Part shown: piece by piece, positions 21,620-33,699 of the stretch | Layout of the letters: every line of letters starts with the position of its first letter | Numbering within the stretch: the stretch's first letter is position 1 | DNA from: Diplolepis rosae | Lineage: Eukaryota > Arthropoda > Insecta > Hymenoptera > Diplolepididae | Length of the DNA stretch: 64,000 nt | NCBI GenBank assembly: GCA_030998225.1 | Contig: JAPYXD010000715.1 | Location: 7,878,501-7,942,500, forward strand | Reading direction: 5' to 3' | Position numbers and translations under genes: made by a program | The notes under the pieces: model-generated | Database searches by the model: none | What the model saw: the letters and a program-made list of their open reading frames with translations, nothing else | What the model was told of the DNA's origin: nothing

Positions 21620-22260
21620 TAAATTATATTATATTATTTTAAAAAAATTGAATTTTCGGTTTTCAATAGTATTTTTTTTAAACTAAAAAGAAAAATACAT
21701 CTTATAAAAAATATAGCGACCCAGATTTGTAGATATTTTTGTATTAAATAATTCTGTAAGGTAACCTTTTTTCGTATCTCGTATAATTTAATTAAGAAAT
21801 AGAATTCAGATATTGACTTTTTTCAAGTTTTAACATATACTGTAACTTTTCTAATTTTAGTTCAATCGAAAAATATTATAAGGATAATTAATACACATAA
21901 TTGAGCATTGTCAGAAACCGGTATTAGAATTTTTGATTTTTTCAAAATTTTTTACAAAAACACAAAAAATGCTCTTATTTTAACAATTTTGGTCGGATTT
22001 GACTGGTTAACGAACTTGTCTTTACTGTATCGGCTTCGATAAAGTATGCTTATGCTCAATTCAATCCAGTAATTCTATCGAGAGGCATATCGAGTATACG
22101 ACCTACTGCTACTAATACGGACAGACACTTTCGTAAAAACCGTTTTTTCTAACTTAGGGGGACTCAAAGCGTGAAAATTTGATGAAAATTTCGAGTCATT
22201 TTTCACATAAAACTAATACTTTCTACCTACTAAGCACAGCGTTCCAGGTATACGGATCGA
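21620..22260 (+). repeat. Interspersed repeat family B (copy 1)
   Basis: It parallels 53750-54260 in the same orientation and the inverse of 43880-44200. Shared strings include TTTGACTGGTTAACGAAC, CTTTCGTAAAAACCGTTTTT and CATTTTTCACATAAAAC. It contains an insertion of about 60 bp (ATCGAGAGGCATATCGAG area) not present in the 54-kb copy. No protein is recognised. Confidence 0.7.
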
Positions 22261-22984
22261 TGTTCTTTTGCAGATTTAAAAGGTATCCTGTCGCTGCTGC
22301 TGGCACGAGTTGTAAGGGTCAGTTACATGCTTATGAATTAAATTAAGTAGAAGAATATAATAAGGTTTATGAATGAAGAGTGGTACTGGCGAAATTACAG
22401 TTATCATGGGGTAGTTACATGTAGAAAAATTAATATCTTTCTACTTATTAATTAAAGCTAGATTTGTTCATTAAACTTCTTGGCTGGAAATAATAATTAA
22501 GATTTTTAAAAGAAATTTCATATGTAAAAATTGTTTCTCATTTGTTTTTAACTTTTTATTTATTTTATGCAAATCGTAATAAAATTCAACTCAATATAAA
22601 TTAGTCGGCTTTGAAAAATTCGATTAAATCTCAATTTAAATTAAAATCGAAAAATTCAACGTGATTTTTGAAACCGTTTTAAAAATCAGGATTGACATTT
22701 GATCTCAGTCACAAATTTTAGGGTATAAAATCTGGCCAAGGCTATGGAACACAAAGAATTCGTAATAAGCCTTCCGAAAAGTAAGAAAAGAGACCTCTCT
22801 TTTCTTTTAGCTATTAGAGATACCTGAAAGACCTAAAGGTCAGTGCCGGATATTTCTTCGGTCGTCTGGGTCCGGGCCCGGCTTATGTTATTTGTCCTCA
22901 ATTTTTATTGCTTCATAGATATTCGAAAAAAAGCAAAATGAGAAATAGCAGGCCTTTTTTGTAATATTAAATAAAATATCCTAA

Positions 22985-23105
22985 GCGCCTATGTTGCCCT
23001 TAACTATATCTATATCGCACACTAGGACATGGTCTTTGTATGGCATCTAACTCAAATACAGCACTGCCTGCATCACATGTTTCGTTTTCGCTTACCTATC
23101 TTGGT
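22985..23105. repeat. Inverted repeat partner of 19715-19840
   Basis: See 19715-19840. This arm reads CTATATCTATATCGCACAC and ends CGTTTTCGCTTACCT. Confidence 0.65.
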
Positions 23106-23226
23106 TACTCTTATTCTTTTTTAAATATTAATTTTAAGGCCATTAGGCACCTTTAAAGCTAACAGAAAATTTCAAAAGGCCATAGCTCGGAACCTGTTAC
23201 TGGTAGAATATTAGTTTTTGTTCATA

Positions 23227-24700
23227 TTTTGGACTTGCATTGACCCTTAATTAATAATTGAAGATATATGTTGATGTTTATAATTGGCTTTTAGGTCCAA
23301 GGTTAATAAAAACTCAAAGTTTTATATAATCAGACATTTCGGCACTGACCGGAGCCTTACCAATGATTTATTTTGAATCTAAAAAATATAGAGAAAAGGT
23401 TGCTAACATAGGATTTCTTTAATAAAAAGATTTGAGTAATTATCATTTCTTTTCTACAAGTTGATAAAGAAACTTTGGAATCACTTCAAAGTAAATATTT
23501 CTTCCACATAAAGCAAATCTCTGAATAGCAACAGAAAAATATTTTTGAAAAAGAAGTTGGAAATAAAAAAAATTAACAATTTTTGCCTAAATATGTAAGT
23601 GCCAGTAAATATTTCATTTTTATTTATTAACATTTTTGGATATTCGTTAGATAGGAAAATTTTCAATAAAAACGTAAAAAACGTTAAAAGAAGAAGTATT
23701 CTAGGGTAGATTCTAAAATGTATATCCCAAAATGTTAATTTATTGCAAATTCTTCTATATACCAAAGAAATTTCGATGTACAATTTCGCACACAAAGCTA
23801 GGCAGAATTGTATACCTTTTTTCTCAAAGTGATTAATTCAAAAGCAATGTTATCTCTAAAATTTGTTTTATACTAAGGAAATATTTTATGGAGAACTCTG
23901 AAGTTTTTAATCAGTGATCATTTCGTGTACATTCTGAATAACCAATCTCATTGTCCATATACACAATAAAATTGGGGAAAAGTTTAGTATGATACAACGC
24001 ATTTTTTAAAGTTTCTAGCTCATTGTAAAAATATATCAATTTTTCAATCCTTTTTAAAGTATTTTAGTCGGAAGAAATTCCAAGATAGAATCTATCCTTA
24101 CGTACATAATGTTATACTCTTTTCCAAAATTTCCCTGTGCTTAATTTATACCATAGAAAAAATTTTAATTTTCCAAATTTCACTTTATACCAAAAAAATG
24201 TCGTTGCATAATGTCATGGAAGAATGTGAAAATTTTTATATAAAATTAACTAATTTATCTCACTATGTACAGGAGAAATACCATTCTGAAAATTTAGTGT
24301 TTAAACAATAGCGGAATCTATCCGCACGCATAATATGTCACGTGTTTTTTCAGTTATCCCCATTTAATTTATACCGAAATATTGTTTATTTTTTTCATAT
24401 TATACTTTACACTAAAGAAATTTCAATCTACAATCTCATGCACAAATTCCAATCAAAATTTTATACTTAGATATATTCAAGCTTGTAGAAAAAAAGAAGA
24501 AAAGTTAATTACTTAAAATTTCCTATTAAATAAATCTTATGTTAGTAAACTTTTTTTTATATTTTTTAGATTCAAAATAAATTACTGATGAGGGCTCTGA
24601 TCAGAGTCGAAAGTCTGATTATGTAAAACTTTGAATTTTTATTAACCTTGGACCCTAAATCTAATCATCAACATCAACATATATCTTAAATTATTACTTT
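23227..24700. mobile_element. Family A non-autonomous element (copy 2)
   Basis: Ends match those of 16191-18333: ATTGAAGATATATGTTGATG at the left, and inverted at about 24560-24690, with the GATGAGGGCTCTGATCAG block. The interior shares long segments with copy 1 (AGTTTAGTATGATACAACGC at 23980 and 17604). Being 1.47 kb against 2.14 kb, it lacks the MITE insertions of copy 1. It lies in intron 2, directly before exon 3. Confidence 0.75.
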
Positions 24701-24832
24701 TTGTTTTAATTTTGCGTAGAATTTGATCTATTTTAACTTCGGTGAAAGTACTTTTTACTCTCCGATTTACTAGAAATATGGTTTGATTTCAATGTCAAAA
24801 TAATTCACTTGAATATAAAAATTTAATTACAG

Positions 24833-27486
24833 AGGAGAGAAATTTGAGCAGTAATGAAGAAATCATCGAAAGTCACAATATTAAACGTCGTACTGATGAG
24901 GCATGTAGTGGGCGAAGCAGTGACCAACCTGTGGAACATATGAGTACTGTTACCAATAAAAATGAAGCGGAAACAGACGATACATCAAACTCCGGAGTGG
25001 CGACTTCGAAGCAAAATTCAATAGATGGTAGTCCTAATGGTGCATACATTGAAATGCATTACAATGAACAGAATGCTTTTGATGGAGATAATATCAATGT
25101 ACCTCTATTTGATATAAATGCATCGGCGAATGAAATTAGCGATAATTATGATAGTTCGACTGACGAAAATGAAGATGAGCAGCTGGCAGAACGAGAAGAA
25201 AATGAAGTAGACGGAGAAAGCGAAGAGAGACCTGAGCGACGACCGTTTGACTTGAACTTTATGTTCACACCAGTATTTGAAGGATCAAATACTACAGTAG
25301 GCGAAACCATGTTTCTAATAGAAACATTCGCATCTCGCCACAATTTAAATAAAGTTGGTTTCCAAGACTTTTTGGATATATTAAATATACTAATTGGTCC
25401 TAATGCATTACCAAGGACCATACACTTGTGGGACAAACAATTTCTATATATTTTTAGTACTATTGAATATCATTTATACTGCCCAAACTGTGGCAAATAT
25501 CTCCTTCAAACAAAAAGGCACCAGAAAAGGAGACAACAAATTGTGTGTGAGAAGTGTAACAAATCAACTCCAAATAATTTAAGTAATGGAAACTTTTTTG
25601 CAACATTTAATTTGAAAAAACAGATAAAAGCATTTCTCGAAGATCCTGAAATTTATAATGCACTCCGAGAGAACGAACAGAACCGGAAACAACAGAAGTG
25701 GGATGAATGCATTCGAGATTTGTACGATGGGATTATTTATCAAAATTTAAAAAGACAGGGAAATATACTACACAGCTTAAACAATTTGACCTTCAATTTT
25801 AATTTAGATGGCGCTTCATTTTTTACATCATCAGATGCATCATGTTGGCCAATTCAGATATCGATAAATGAATTATCATTCAAATTGAGAAATAAAAAGT
25901 TAATTTTAGCAGGTCTCTGGTTTGGGAAAAAAAGTCCAGACATTAAAACATTTGTAAAACCGTTTTGTGATGATATGCAAGGCTTAGCCAACGAAGGGAT
26001 ATCGTGGACTGATGCAGAAGGATTCACCACAGTGAGCAAATTGATTCCTTTTTGCTGTTGTGCGGATTCAGTAGCTAGACCGAAAATTATGAATAATAAT
26101 CAATTTAATGGGAAGTTTGGGTGTCCGTGGTGTTATAATCCAGGACAATCTGTAGTAGGGGATGAAAATACTCGAGCATGGAAATACCCATTTCTAGATC
26201 AATTATACAATGAAAGAACAGAAATTGAAGTCAGACAACAAATGAATAAAGCTGAAGAAGAAAGACAAATCATTAAAGGATTCAAAGGTCGATCTGCATT
26301 TTTCAATGTCCGTCACTTTAACGTCCTCTGGGGATTTCCACCAGATTATTTGCATAACGTTTTACTTAGAGTTCTTCTCGGCACATTATTTAAACTATGG
26401 TTTTCGACTCCTGGTAAAGAGTATTACATAGGAGGCGTGCGATGTTTAGTGGAACTTGATTCTACTCTACGATCAATAAAGCCTCCTGATCATATTCATA
26501 GATTACCTACATCTATTATGAAACGTAGTAAGTGGAAGGCTTCTCAAGGTAAATCATTTCTGTTACATTACGGCATTCCCTGTTTAAAAGGAATTCTTCC
26601 AGATTTATATTTAGAACATTTCGCATTACTTGTGGAAGGAATTTCGCTTTTGCTTACTTTCAAAATATCGCATAATGATTTAGAGAAATGTCAAAGAATT
26701 CTTGATCGTTTTGTAGCCGAATTCGAAGTTCTATATGGAAAACACAATATGACACTTAATGTACACGCAATTTTACATTTGGTTACAGCTGTAAGAATGT
26801 GCGGTCCATTATCCACATTTTCAACGTTTCCATATGAATCCTTTATGCTTGTCCTAAAACAATCTACACATTCCAGTCGCGGGGTTGCAATTCAGATCTC
26901 TGAAAAAATTGCAAAAAAAGAATCTCTCTCACTTCTAGCAAGGGAAGTTAACGCATCAGGTAGATTTATGACATTGGCAAAGAAAATATCAACAAGTCAT
27001 TCACTTGGCGATGGTCTACTAGTTGATAATGAATGTGTTGTTTTAGGACGTGGAAAATTGACGAGACTTAGCAATGAAGAAAAAATGTTGTTGCAAAGAA
27101 CCGGAATTCAAGAAGAATATGCATTAAAATATGAAAGAATCATAGTAAAAGGCATCAAATATGCATCGTCATCATATAAAAGATCAATTGCAAGAGACAA
27201 TAGCTTTGTAGAGTTAAATGATGGGTCCTTCGGGAGAGTGAGTAATATAATCGTCGTAAATAACCAATGTCTAGTGTTTGTAAAATCATTTCTAGTGGAC
27301 GCCGTACAATTTGATAAAATTTCTTTATCACATATGAGAAACATTGTGGTCAGAAATGAGGATCAAATAAAGATAGTTCCTCCTGTAAATCTCGTGGGAA
27401 TTTGCATGCACATTGAAGTAATGAAACAAAATGTAATGCAAGATAGATACCTTTCTAGATTCCCAAACATATTAGAGATACAGTAA
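24833..27486 (+). CDS. Exon 3 of a CMC/EnSpm-like (tnp2 family) transposase gene
   Basis: The main catalytic exon: 2654 bp uninterrupted, acceptor AATTACAG before 24833, stop TAA at 27484. With exons 1 and 2 the protein is about 997 aa. Residues about 120-250 are acidic and low complexity. A C4 zinc ribbon follows (CPNC at 330-333, CEKC at 352-355). The core has LDGASFFTSS (D439) leading into WPIQISINEL, CCCADSVARP (D525) before NGKFGCPWCYNPG, DYLHNVLLRV (D618) and FPYESFMLVLKQ (E782). These strings match animal tnp2/EnSpm-like transposases as I remember them; which acidic residues are catalytic is inference. No stop or frameshift in 880 codons means it is young or under selection. Alternatively it is a domesticated host gene. 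Confidence 0.8.
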
Positions 27487-27505
27487 TAATATATGCAGGT
27501 GAATC

Positions 27506-27511
27506 AATAAA
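27506..27511 (+). terminator. Polyadenylation signal AATAAA after the transposase gene
   Basis: AATAAA lies 20 bp after the stop codon, within CAATAAATG. Such a short 3' untranslated region is plausible for a transposon gene. AATAAA is frequent by chance in this composition. Confidence 0.45.
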
Positions 27512-28088
27512 TGTAAAAAGATATTTACGAATATGAATGCAAAAAAATGCATGGATGTAGAGTATAATGTATATACGTATGTGATATAAAAACATCGAAA
27601 AAGAATAAGTCAGTATTTTTTTCGAATGTAGTAAAAAAAATATTCACTTTAATTTTATAACTCATTATTTGAGCTGCTTCAATACCCTATTACTGTTAAA
27701 TAAATTCTATTTTTATCTTATCCGTATTTTCAATTTAATCTCCCTCAAAAATTCTTAAATATTAATTAAATTTCGGATAATTGCAACTACTATGGAAATT
27801 TTTTAAATAGATTCAAAGAAAATTTGAAACATCATTTGTTACGAGTACTACCACATTTAATATTACCTAATGTTTATATAAAATTGTCTATATAATAAGA
27901 AAATTACTGTTTTTATTAATTTTTATGCTGATAATTTGCTAAAATAAATGACGGAAAATAGTTGTCATATTTAATAACAAATTTATTATACACAAATTTT
28001 CCACAAAAACGATTTAAATTTTCAAATAACAATTGAGGAGCCGGATGCAACAAGGGGCTTAGCGCTCGGATCTCTTCAAACGTGACGT
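27512..28088. other. A+T-rich flank, nothing recognised
   Basis: No inverted repeat that could be the 3' end of the transposase element was identified here. A short G+C-richer patch (GAGGAGCCGGATGC) lies near 28035. Confidence 0.4.
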
Positions 28089-28186
28089 CTCGGTTACTGA
28101 TTTTCCGAAGTCAAGAAAATAAATAATGCTGAATATGATGGTATAGTTTTTATTTAATTTTCTTGACTTCGGAAAATTAGTAACCG
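28089..28186. repeat. Perfect-arm hairpin of about 33 bp
   Basis: GGTTACTGATTTTCCGAAGT then CAAGAAAAT is mirrored at 28152-28186 by ATTTTCTTGACTTCGGAAAA then TTAGTAACC with one change. The centre is about 30 bp. Confidence 0.8.
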
Positions 28187-28371
28187 ATAGCGCACCGATA
28201 CCGTCAAGAGATATATCGATCGAACGCGAAGAAAAAGAGATGCACCCATGCCAAGAGCACGTGATTCGACAGAGTTGCAACATAATTTTTGCCAATTCGT
28301 TTTCTTTATTTATATCTATTCTGTAAAAATTATTTAGAAACTCTAGACGAATGGGAAGAAATGATATATAT

Positions 28372-29999
28372 GGGTCATTTCATGGGAGATTTACAGTCAA
28401 AATTTTTTTTTCGACGAAACATTTTTTTTGCCTTTTTACTTCGAAAATAATCGACACGTATATTCTTTTTTCAATGTGATACTTGAAAATTTCGAGATAT
28501 AATTTTTTTAAGTTTGGCACTCAGGAAAAATTTTTTTTTTTCAACAGCTCACAGTAAAAGCAGTTTTAAATATAAAATGTAACCCTTGCACTTGAAATGC
28601 GCGAAAGAGTACAAGCTTTCAAAAAAGTTATAGCACACATTTCGTTGTTTTTTTTGTAATAACAATATAGTACATTTTTATAAACAATTAAATTTTTTTT
28701 AAATTTGGAACTAATTTTTTTCCGATTTTTTTGTTTCTAAATCTTTGTTGAAGTTTTTTCAATATGCAGGCGAAATTTTGGAATGGAAAAATGAAAACTA
28801 TAGGTGTAATTAATTCATAAAATCTGTCCCGCGCGTTGCAACGAGCGAGCTCGCACGCTGCAACTACGCTTAAGCTTGTTTAGGCATGCTCGGACTCGAA
28901 GCACGTGTGGCAGTGAATGCAGTGACTGCTGTTTTATTTTTCTGTGAATGTTCCTCAAGTGTTCACCTATTTCAAATTAATACAGAAATGCCAAGCTCTC
29001 GATTTAAACATGTCTGCTGCAATCCGTTTAATAAAAAAAATCATAGTGGAAAAAAGCAAAAAAAAAATTTGCGTCTTAAGTGCATCATTTAGAGTAATTT
29101 TATCGTAATACTTCACTCATCAATTCATCATTATAACTAATGATTCGTTTTGAAATAGTCTGCGCACAAGTTTGAATGTACTTACAACAAACATCTTCCA
29201 TCTCCATTTCATTTGCTTCTATTCTGCATTGTGTACAAGAAACATCATCCGGTTTGAAAATTTTCAATTTTTCAAGTATCGAGGATGAAACGCGCCGCAA
29301 ATTTTTTTTTTTTTTGCTTTTTTCCACTATGATTTTTTTTATTAAACGCATTGCAGCAGACATGTTTAAATCGAGAGCTTGGCATTTCTGTATTAATTTG
29401 AGATAGGTAAACACTTGAGGAACATTCACAGAAAACTAAAACAGCAGTCACTGCATTCACTGCCACACGTGCTTCGAGTCCGAGCATGCCTAATCAAGCT
29501 TAAGCGTAGTTGCAACGTGCGAGCTCGCTCGTTGCAACGCGCGGGACAGATTTGATAAATTAATTACACCTACAGTTTTCATTTTTCCATTCCAAAATTT
29601 CGCCTGCATATTGAAAAAACTTCAACAAAGATTTAGAAACAAAAAAATCGGAAAAAAATTAGTTCCAAATTTAAAAAAAATTTAATTGTTTATAAAAATG
29701 TCCTATATTGTTATTACAAAAAAACAACGAAATGTGTGCTATAACTTTTTTGAAAGCTTGTACTCTTTTGCGCATTTCAAGTGCAAGGGTTACATTTTAT
29801 ATTCAAAACTGCTTTTACAGTGAGCTGTTAAAAAAAAAAATTTTTCCAGAGTGCCAAACTTAAAAAAATTATATCTCGAAATTTTCAAGTATTACATTGA
29901 AAAAAAAATATACGTGTCGATTATTTTCGAAGTAAAAAGGCAAAAAAAATTTTTCGTCAAAAAAAAAATTTTGACTGTAAATCTCCCATGAAATGACCC
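28372..29999 (-). mobile_element. 1.63-kb DNA element with ~705-bp terminal inverted repeats
   Basis: The ends are GGGTCATTTCATGGGAGAT and its complement. Arms of about 705 bp (28372-29073 and 29295-29999) are almost identical, differing by a few single bases and homopolymer lengths, so the insertion is fairly young. The 221-bp centre carries the rest of a coding fragment that starts in the right arm (29385-29100). Flanks are A+T-rich (ATATAT / ATATAA), so the target duplication is unclear. The long arms suggest an element that duplicated its 5' half. Confidence 0.8.
29100..29385 (-). pseudogene. Frameshifted N-terminal zinc-motif fragment, probably of a transposase
   Basis: From the ATG at 29385 the frame begins MPSSRFKHVCCNAFNKK, with a cysteine pair and then histidine and lysines. 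A homopolymer A run (about 29295-29315 on the plus strand as T) shifts the frame. The next frame continues VSSSILEKLKIFKPDDVSCT then QCRIEA and ends ...MSEVLR at 29103. The pattern CC...H...K...C..CR resembles the cysteine-rich N-terminus of some insect transposon proteins, but I cannot name the family. Only the part up to the frameshift is duplicated in the left arm (28988 on). Confidence 0.45.
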
Positions 30000-30077
30000 A
30001 TATAAACTTTATATTGGCAATAATATAACAAAGTTTGACCATTTATCATTAAATATAAGTCAAAATAATCGTTATTA

Positions 30078-30266
30078 CCCTGAGAAAAAATGCTATTGAA
30101 TCAAGAGCATTTCTTTCCAAAAGTATGTATACCATGAATTCAAATCAATATGCTATATAGAATTAGTAACATATTTACTGCTTCTTGCAGTATATTTTTA
30201 AGAATTAATAGTATACATGCTTTTGGAAAGAAATGCTTTTGATTCAATAGAATTTTTTTCTCAGTG
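30078..30266. mobile_element. CACTGAGAAAA-type MITE, 189 bp
   Basis: The left end CCCTGAGAAAAAATGCTATT and the right end (inverse) CACTGAGAAAAAAATTCTAT share about 60 bp, including TGAATCAAAAGCATTTC. A similar end is at 12873 and another, inverted, at 17338. CACTG ends are typical of the CMC/EnSpm superfamily, the superfamily of the intact transposase at 24833. Mobilisation by that enzyme is speculation. Confidence 0.7.
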
Positions 30267-30406
30267 TACAGGTTTGGTAGTTACATATTGAACATTAGCT
30301 CACAATTTGTCGAATTTTTGAGGACTAATACATTTTGTAAGATAAATACCCGAAATGTTCGTGAAAATGAAAATTTTTAACTTATTTAATGTAATAAGTT
30401 ACCGTT

Positions 30407-30826
30407 CTCTCTAAACCTAAATCAGTGAACGGCCACTGATTCGCAGTGACTATTCACTGATGGCAGCAGCTATAAGTTTTCACTGAGAATCAGTGAAATT
30501 AGGCTGATGAATCAGTGAAATAGATTGAACTCACTTATTGAATCAGTGAAAGCTTCAGGTGGGAGTAATAAAACCAGCAATATATTTTAACGAGCGATGA
30601 ACTCGTTTATTTTAGGCTAAAAAACACTAAATCGAAATTACGCAATTATTATTATTTTTAAGGGACGATAAATCAGTAAAGTGTATAGATGAAAGTTTTG
30701 AATTCGCGAATTCAAAAGTTATGTTCACCTGATTCCTCAGTGAAATCAAAGCAGGGCACTGATTCATCAGTTGATATATTTTCACTGATATAATCAGTGA
30801 CTATTTCACTGATTCAGGTTTAGAGA
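30407..30826. mobile_element. AATCAGTGAAA-type MITE (copy 4, longest)
   Basis: Ends CTCTCTAAACCTAAATCAG and ATTCAGGTTTAGAGAG. AATCAGTG and CACTGATT alternate throughout both thirds, with an unrelated ~130-bp centre (30560-30700). It is more diverged from copies 1-3 than they are from each other. Confidence 0.75.
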
Positions 30827-31113
30827 GTTGTTAGCGATTAATTACATGTTTCCTCTTCTAAGGTAAATCATGAATTAACTTAAAAAGAATAAAACAAAGA
30901 AAAGCTTCAGAATGTGTTGAGTTGACTCTAAGACAGTTGATTAAACTTTATAATTAGTTATTGAATGAATACGCAAAAAAAATTTCATTTTCTCAAAAAG
31001 TCACTATGTCCCAGCTTTACTTAACTTTTGATTAAATTTTCACAAATCTCGGCATGGGTGCATCTCTTTTTCTCCGCGTTCGATCGAAATATCTCTTGAC
31101 GGTATCGGTACGC

Positions 31114-33699
31114 TTGGACGCAGTTAAAGAAATTCCTATCCTGACTGCAGTTTTGTATTAAAAAATCTCAAAATATATTAAAAAACGGCCTCAAAGCCTG
31201 CTGAACAACTTTCTCGCTGAAAATTCTCTTAACTCTAAACTTCCTTGCATACTTTTTTTCTTTGAAGATGAAAAATGAGAATTTTTCCAGCCGCAACTGT
31301 TATAATAAAAATTATTAAGAAATTGAGAATTATGTTATGTTGAACAGAACCATCTGAAGCTCTAGGGTTTTTTGAGTCTGTTGATAAAATTTCAGACTAT
31401 TCCGGACAAATATGTACGAAAAGCAGCGAGTTAATTGTAAAAAATCGATTGATTTCGTACATTCAAAAAGTACGGTTTTCTTCGATTATAAAAAAACTAG
31501 AGTTCTGAAACAAAAATCTATAGGAGAAAAAATATGCGGAATGACATTTAACATGTACCACCATGTTTTTTTGATCATTTTTCCGAATTTTTTATTTACA
31601 TGAAAAAAAAAGTTCGCGCATTGCGGTATCCCCTCTTTTGCCTACTAGCCCACGCGTTCTGTCGCTTATGGAATCCGAAGCCTCAATTATAGAAGAATCA
31701 TTTTACAGAACAAAAATACGTTTTAGAAAAAGACTCTAAGCCGAAAACAGTTGAAATTCTGCGTTAGACAACTGTAAGTCGAAAGCAATATGTCAATTCC
31801 ATAAATTGATGTCACAGCAAAATGAAATTTAAGATGTTTGTAAACATTAATGATAAGTATGACATTAATAATCATTTTTGAAATGTTTGAAAGATGTTTC
31901 TAAATGTAAGTTTCTGTTGAATTCAAATGACCCACTATTATCTTTCTGTAATCTTTTTTCGCAGAAATTGCAAAAGGCCAATGTTAGTATAGAAAAATTA
32001 ATGCCTATAATGATATTATAAATTAATTTTTAAGAAATTCATGTCAGTAATTAAACCTTTTTAATATTTTGTATTACATTTGTTATAAAATTTAATCATT
32101 TTTAATACAATATTATTAAATTTTGAATATTATCAATCAGAATAGAAAGTTCAAGTTGTATAGAACCTTAACTTTAAATAAACGCTAATATGTTGTTGGA
32201 TAAATTAAATTCAGAGTTCATAAATGATAATCTTATGAGCTTTTATTGAAGTATTTCTTATTATTTTTAAAACATTTTTTTATGAAAGACTTGTATAATT
32301 TATGATTTCTATTCATTCGGCCAGCAAATTTTTTTATGATATATCACCGTAGTCGATAAAGTAAAATATTTTTATTAATATGACTTTCCGTCAAATTCAC
32401 TACAATATAATATTCATGCAATTCAATATTTTATCTTAACATTACCATATTTCATTTGATCAAATTCATTACTTAATACATTTATTTGGCAAATTTACAT
32501 TATTCAATTTTTAATTATATTTCCAAATTTTGCGCACCAAATGCTTGAGCATTGCGCTTGAAGTCGCCTTTAGTAGAGTTCAAGAACAGACATTATTTTT
32601 TTTAAATTCATAGCACTAATAAATAAAATTATTACATATATCTATTACCTTTTAACGTTAATTTCAAAGTCGAATAAGAATACAAACAAGTTAAATATTT
32701 ATGTTGTCACATATATTTAATTATAGTTCAAATATATAACGGTTACGTTAAAAGGAACAGGTAACTGTTATTACCTACAGAGGTAGCTTACGAGGAGAGA
32801 TTTCACGATATCTCAATAGAGGTCTCTTTTGCTTGAGCGGTATATATAACTAATAGGGATCTACTATTATCAATATAACGCAAAAAATAATAAGTTTTAT
32901 TCTAGAGCTTAAAAATCTAAGAGCATCAAAAAGAGTTTTCAAATAGTGTAGATGTAAATATATAGTATATTACTGATTTACAATCACAATTACAATTTCG
33001 AATTGACTAATATTGAAGGTCTCTAATTTGATATTTTACCTCTTACAGATGATACCTAATTTTGAAACTCTTGAAACAGAAATTATTTAATATTTATTAT
33101 TATTCAAACGTTATTGAAAATTTGAACCTTGATAAGCTGATCAATGAATGTTTACTATTTTTATTTTCAATTTTTCAAATTTGGAAGTAGCGAGTAAGTG
33201 TTAAACCAGTTTGACTATTTTAATTTGCAATTTGGTATTGATCACTATACAAATTAAAAACATGTTTATATTCAAAAGTTTGCAATCTTGAATTTTAATG
33301 TTCCAGAATTTTTCAATTTTTTTATTTTTGGTATTTTGAATTGTTTTTCACTGACGACCAGAAATTTTCTGTATGAACGTATTATATTAAATTGAACACT
33401 TATTTATGTATTTCAACTTTTTTTAGCAAATAACATATTGTTGAATTTGTCAAAATTCGCAGTCTTTGAATATAATATTTATAAATTGCTAGTTGCAAAA
33501 TTGAATAAAAAATTATTTTGTATTTTAATCCTCAATACGGACAAAGGAACCCCGCTGGTGAAGTCCTGTGGATGCGGTTAGGAGATCTTTACGCTACCTA
33601 ACAGGAAAATGCGCAGTGGGGATAAAGTACTCAAGTAGTATGAAATCTAATAGGCTGTTATTAGGTATACAATAGAGAATATTAAAGCTTTTGGTCACA
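31114..33699. other. 2.6 kb without a recognised gene or element
   Basis: Mostly A+T-rich. A short open frame at 31412-31603 has no support. Two moderately G+C-richer patches (32740-32850 and 33540-33640, the latter with GGAACCCCGCTGGTGAAGTC) stand out but match nothing I know. This could be unique intergenic DNA or an old repeat. Confidence 0.4.

Larger units (their letters stand above)
19189..24832. other. Intron 2 of the transposase gene, filled with repeats
   Basis: This 5.6-kb intron begins GTAATT and ends TTTAATTACAG. It holds the repeats listed separately at 19715, 20060, 20339, 20481, 21288, 21620 and 23227. Between 22260 and 22980 I see only A+T-rich sequence with no recognised feature. 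Confidence 0.5.
28188..31113. mobile_element. Outer inverted-repeat pair enclosing a nested 1.6-kb element
   Basis: 28188-28262 (GCACCGATACCGTCAAGAGA ... AAAAAGAGATGCACCCATGC) recurs inverted at about 31049-31113. Between them lie the 28372-29999 palindromic element, a CACTG MITE (30078) and an AATCAGT MITE (30407). The outer arms of about 70 bp may be the ends of an older element. Confidence 0.6.

Noticed and set aside
25146..25436. Minus-strand frame opposite the transposase exon
   Set aside because: Shadow of the real coding frame on the plus strand.
28059..28295. 78-codon minus-strand frame
   Set aside because: It runs through the 28089-28186 hairpin and the outer inverted repeat. No splice sites or domain.
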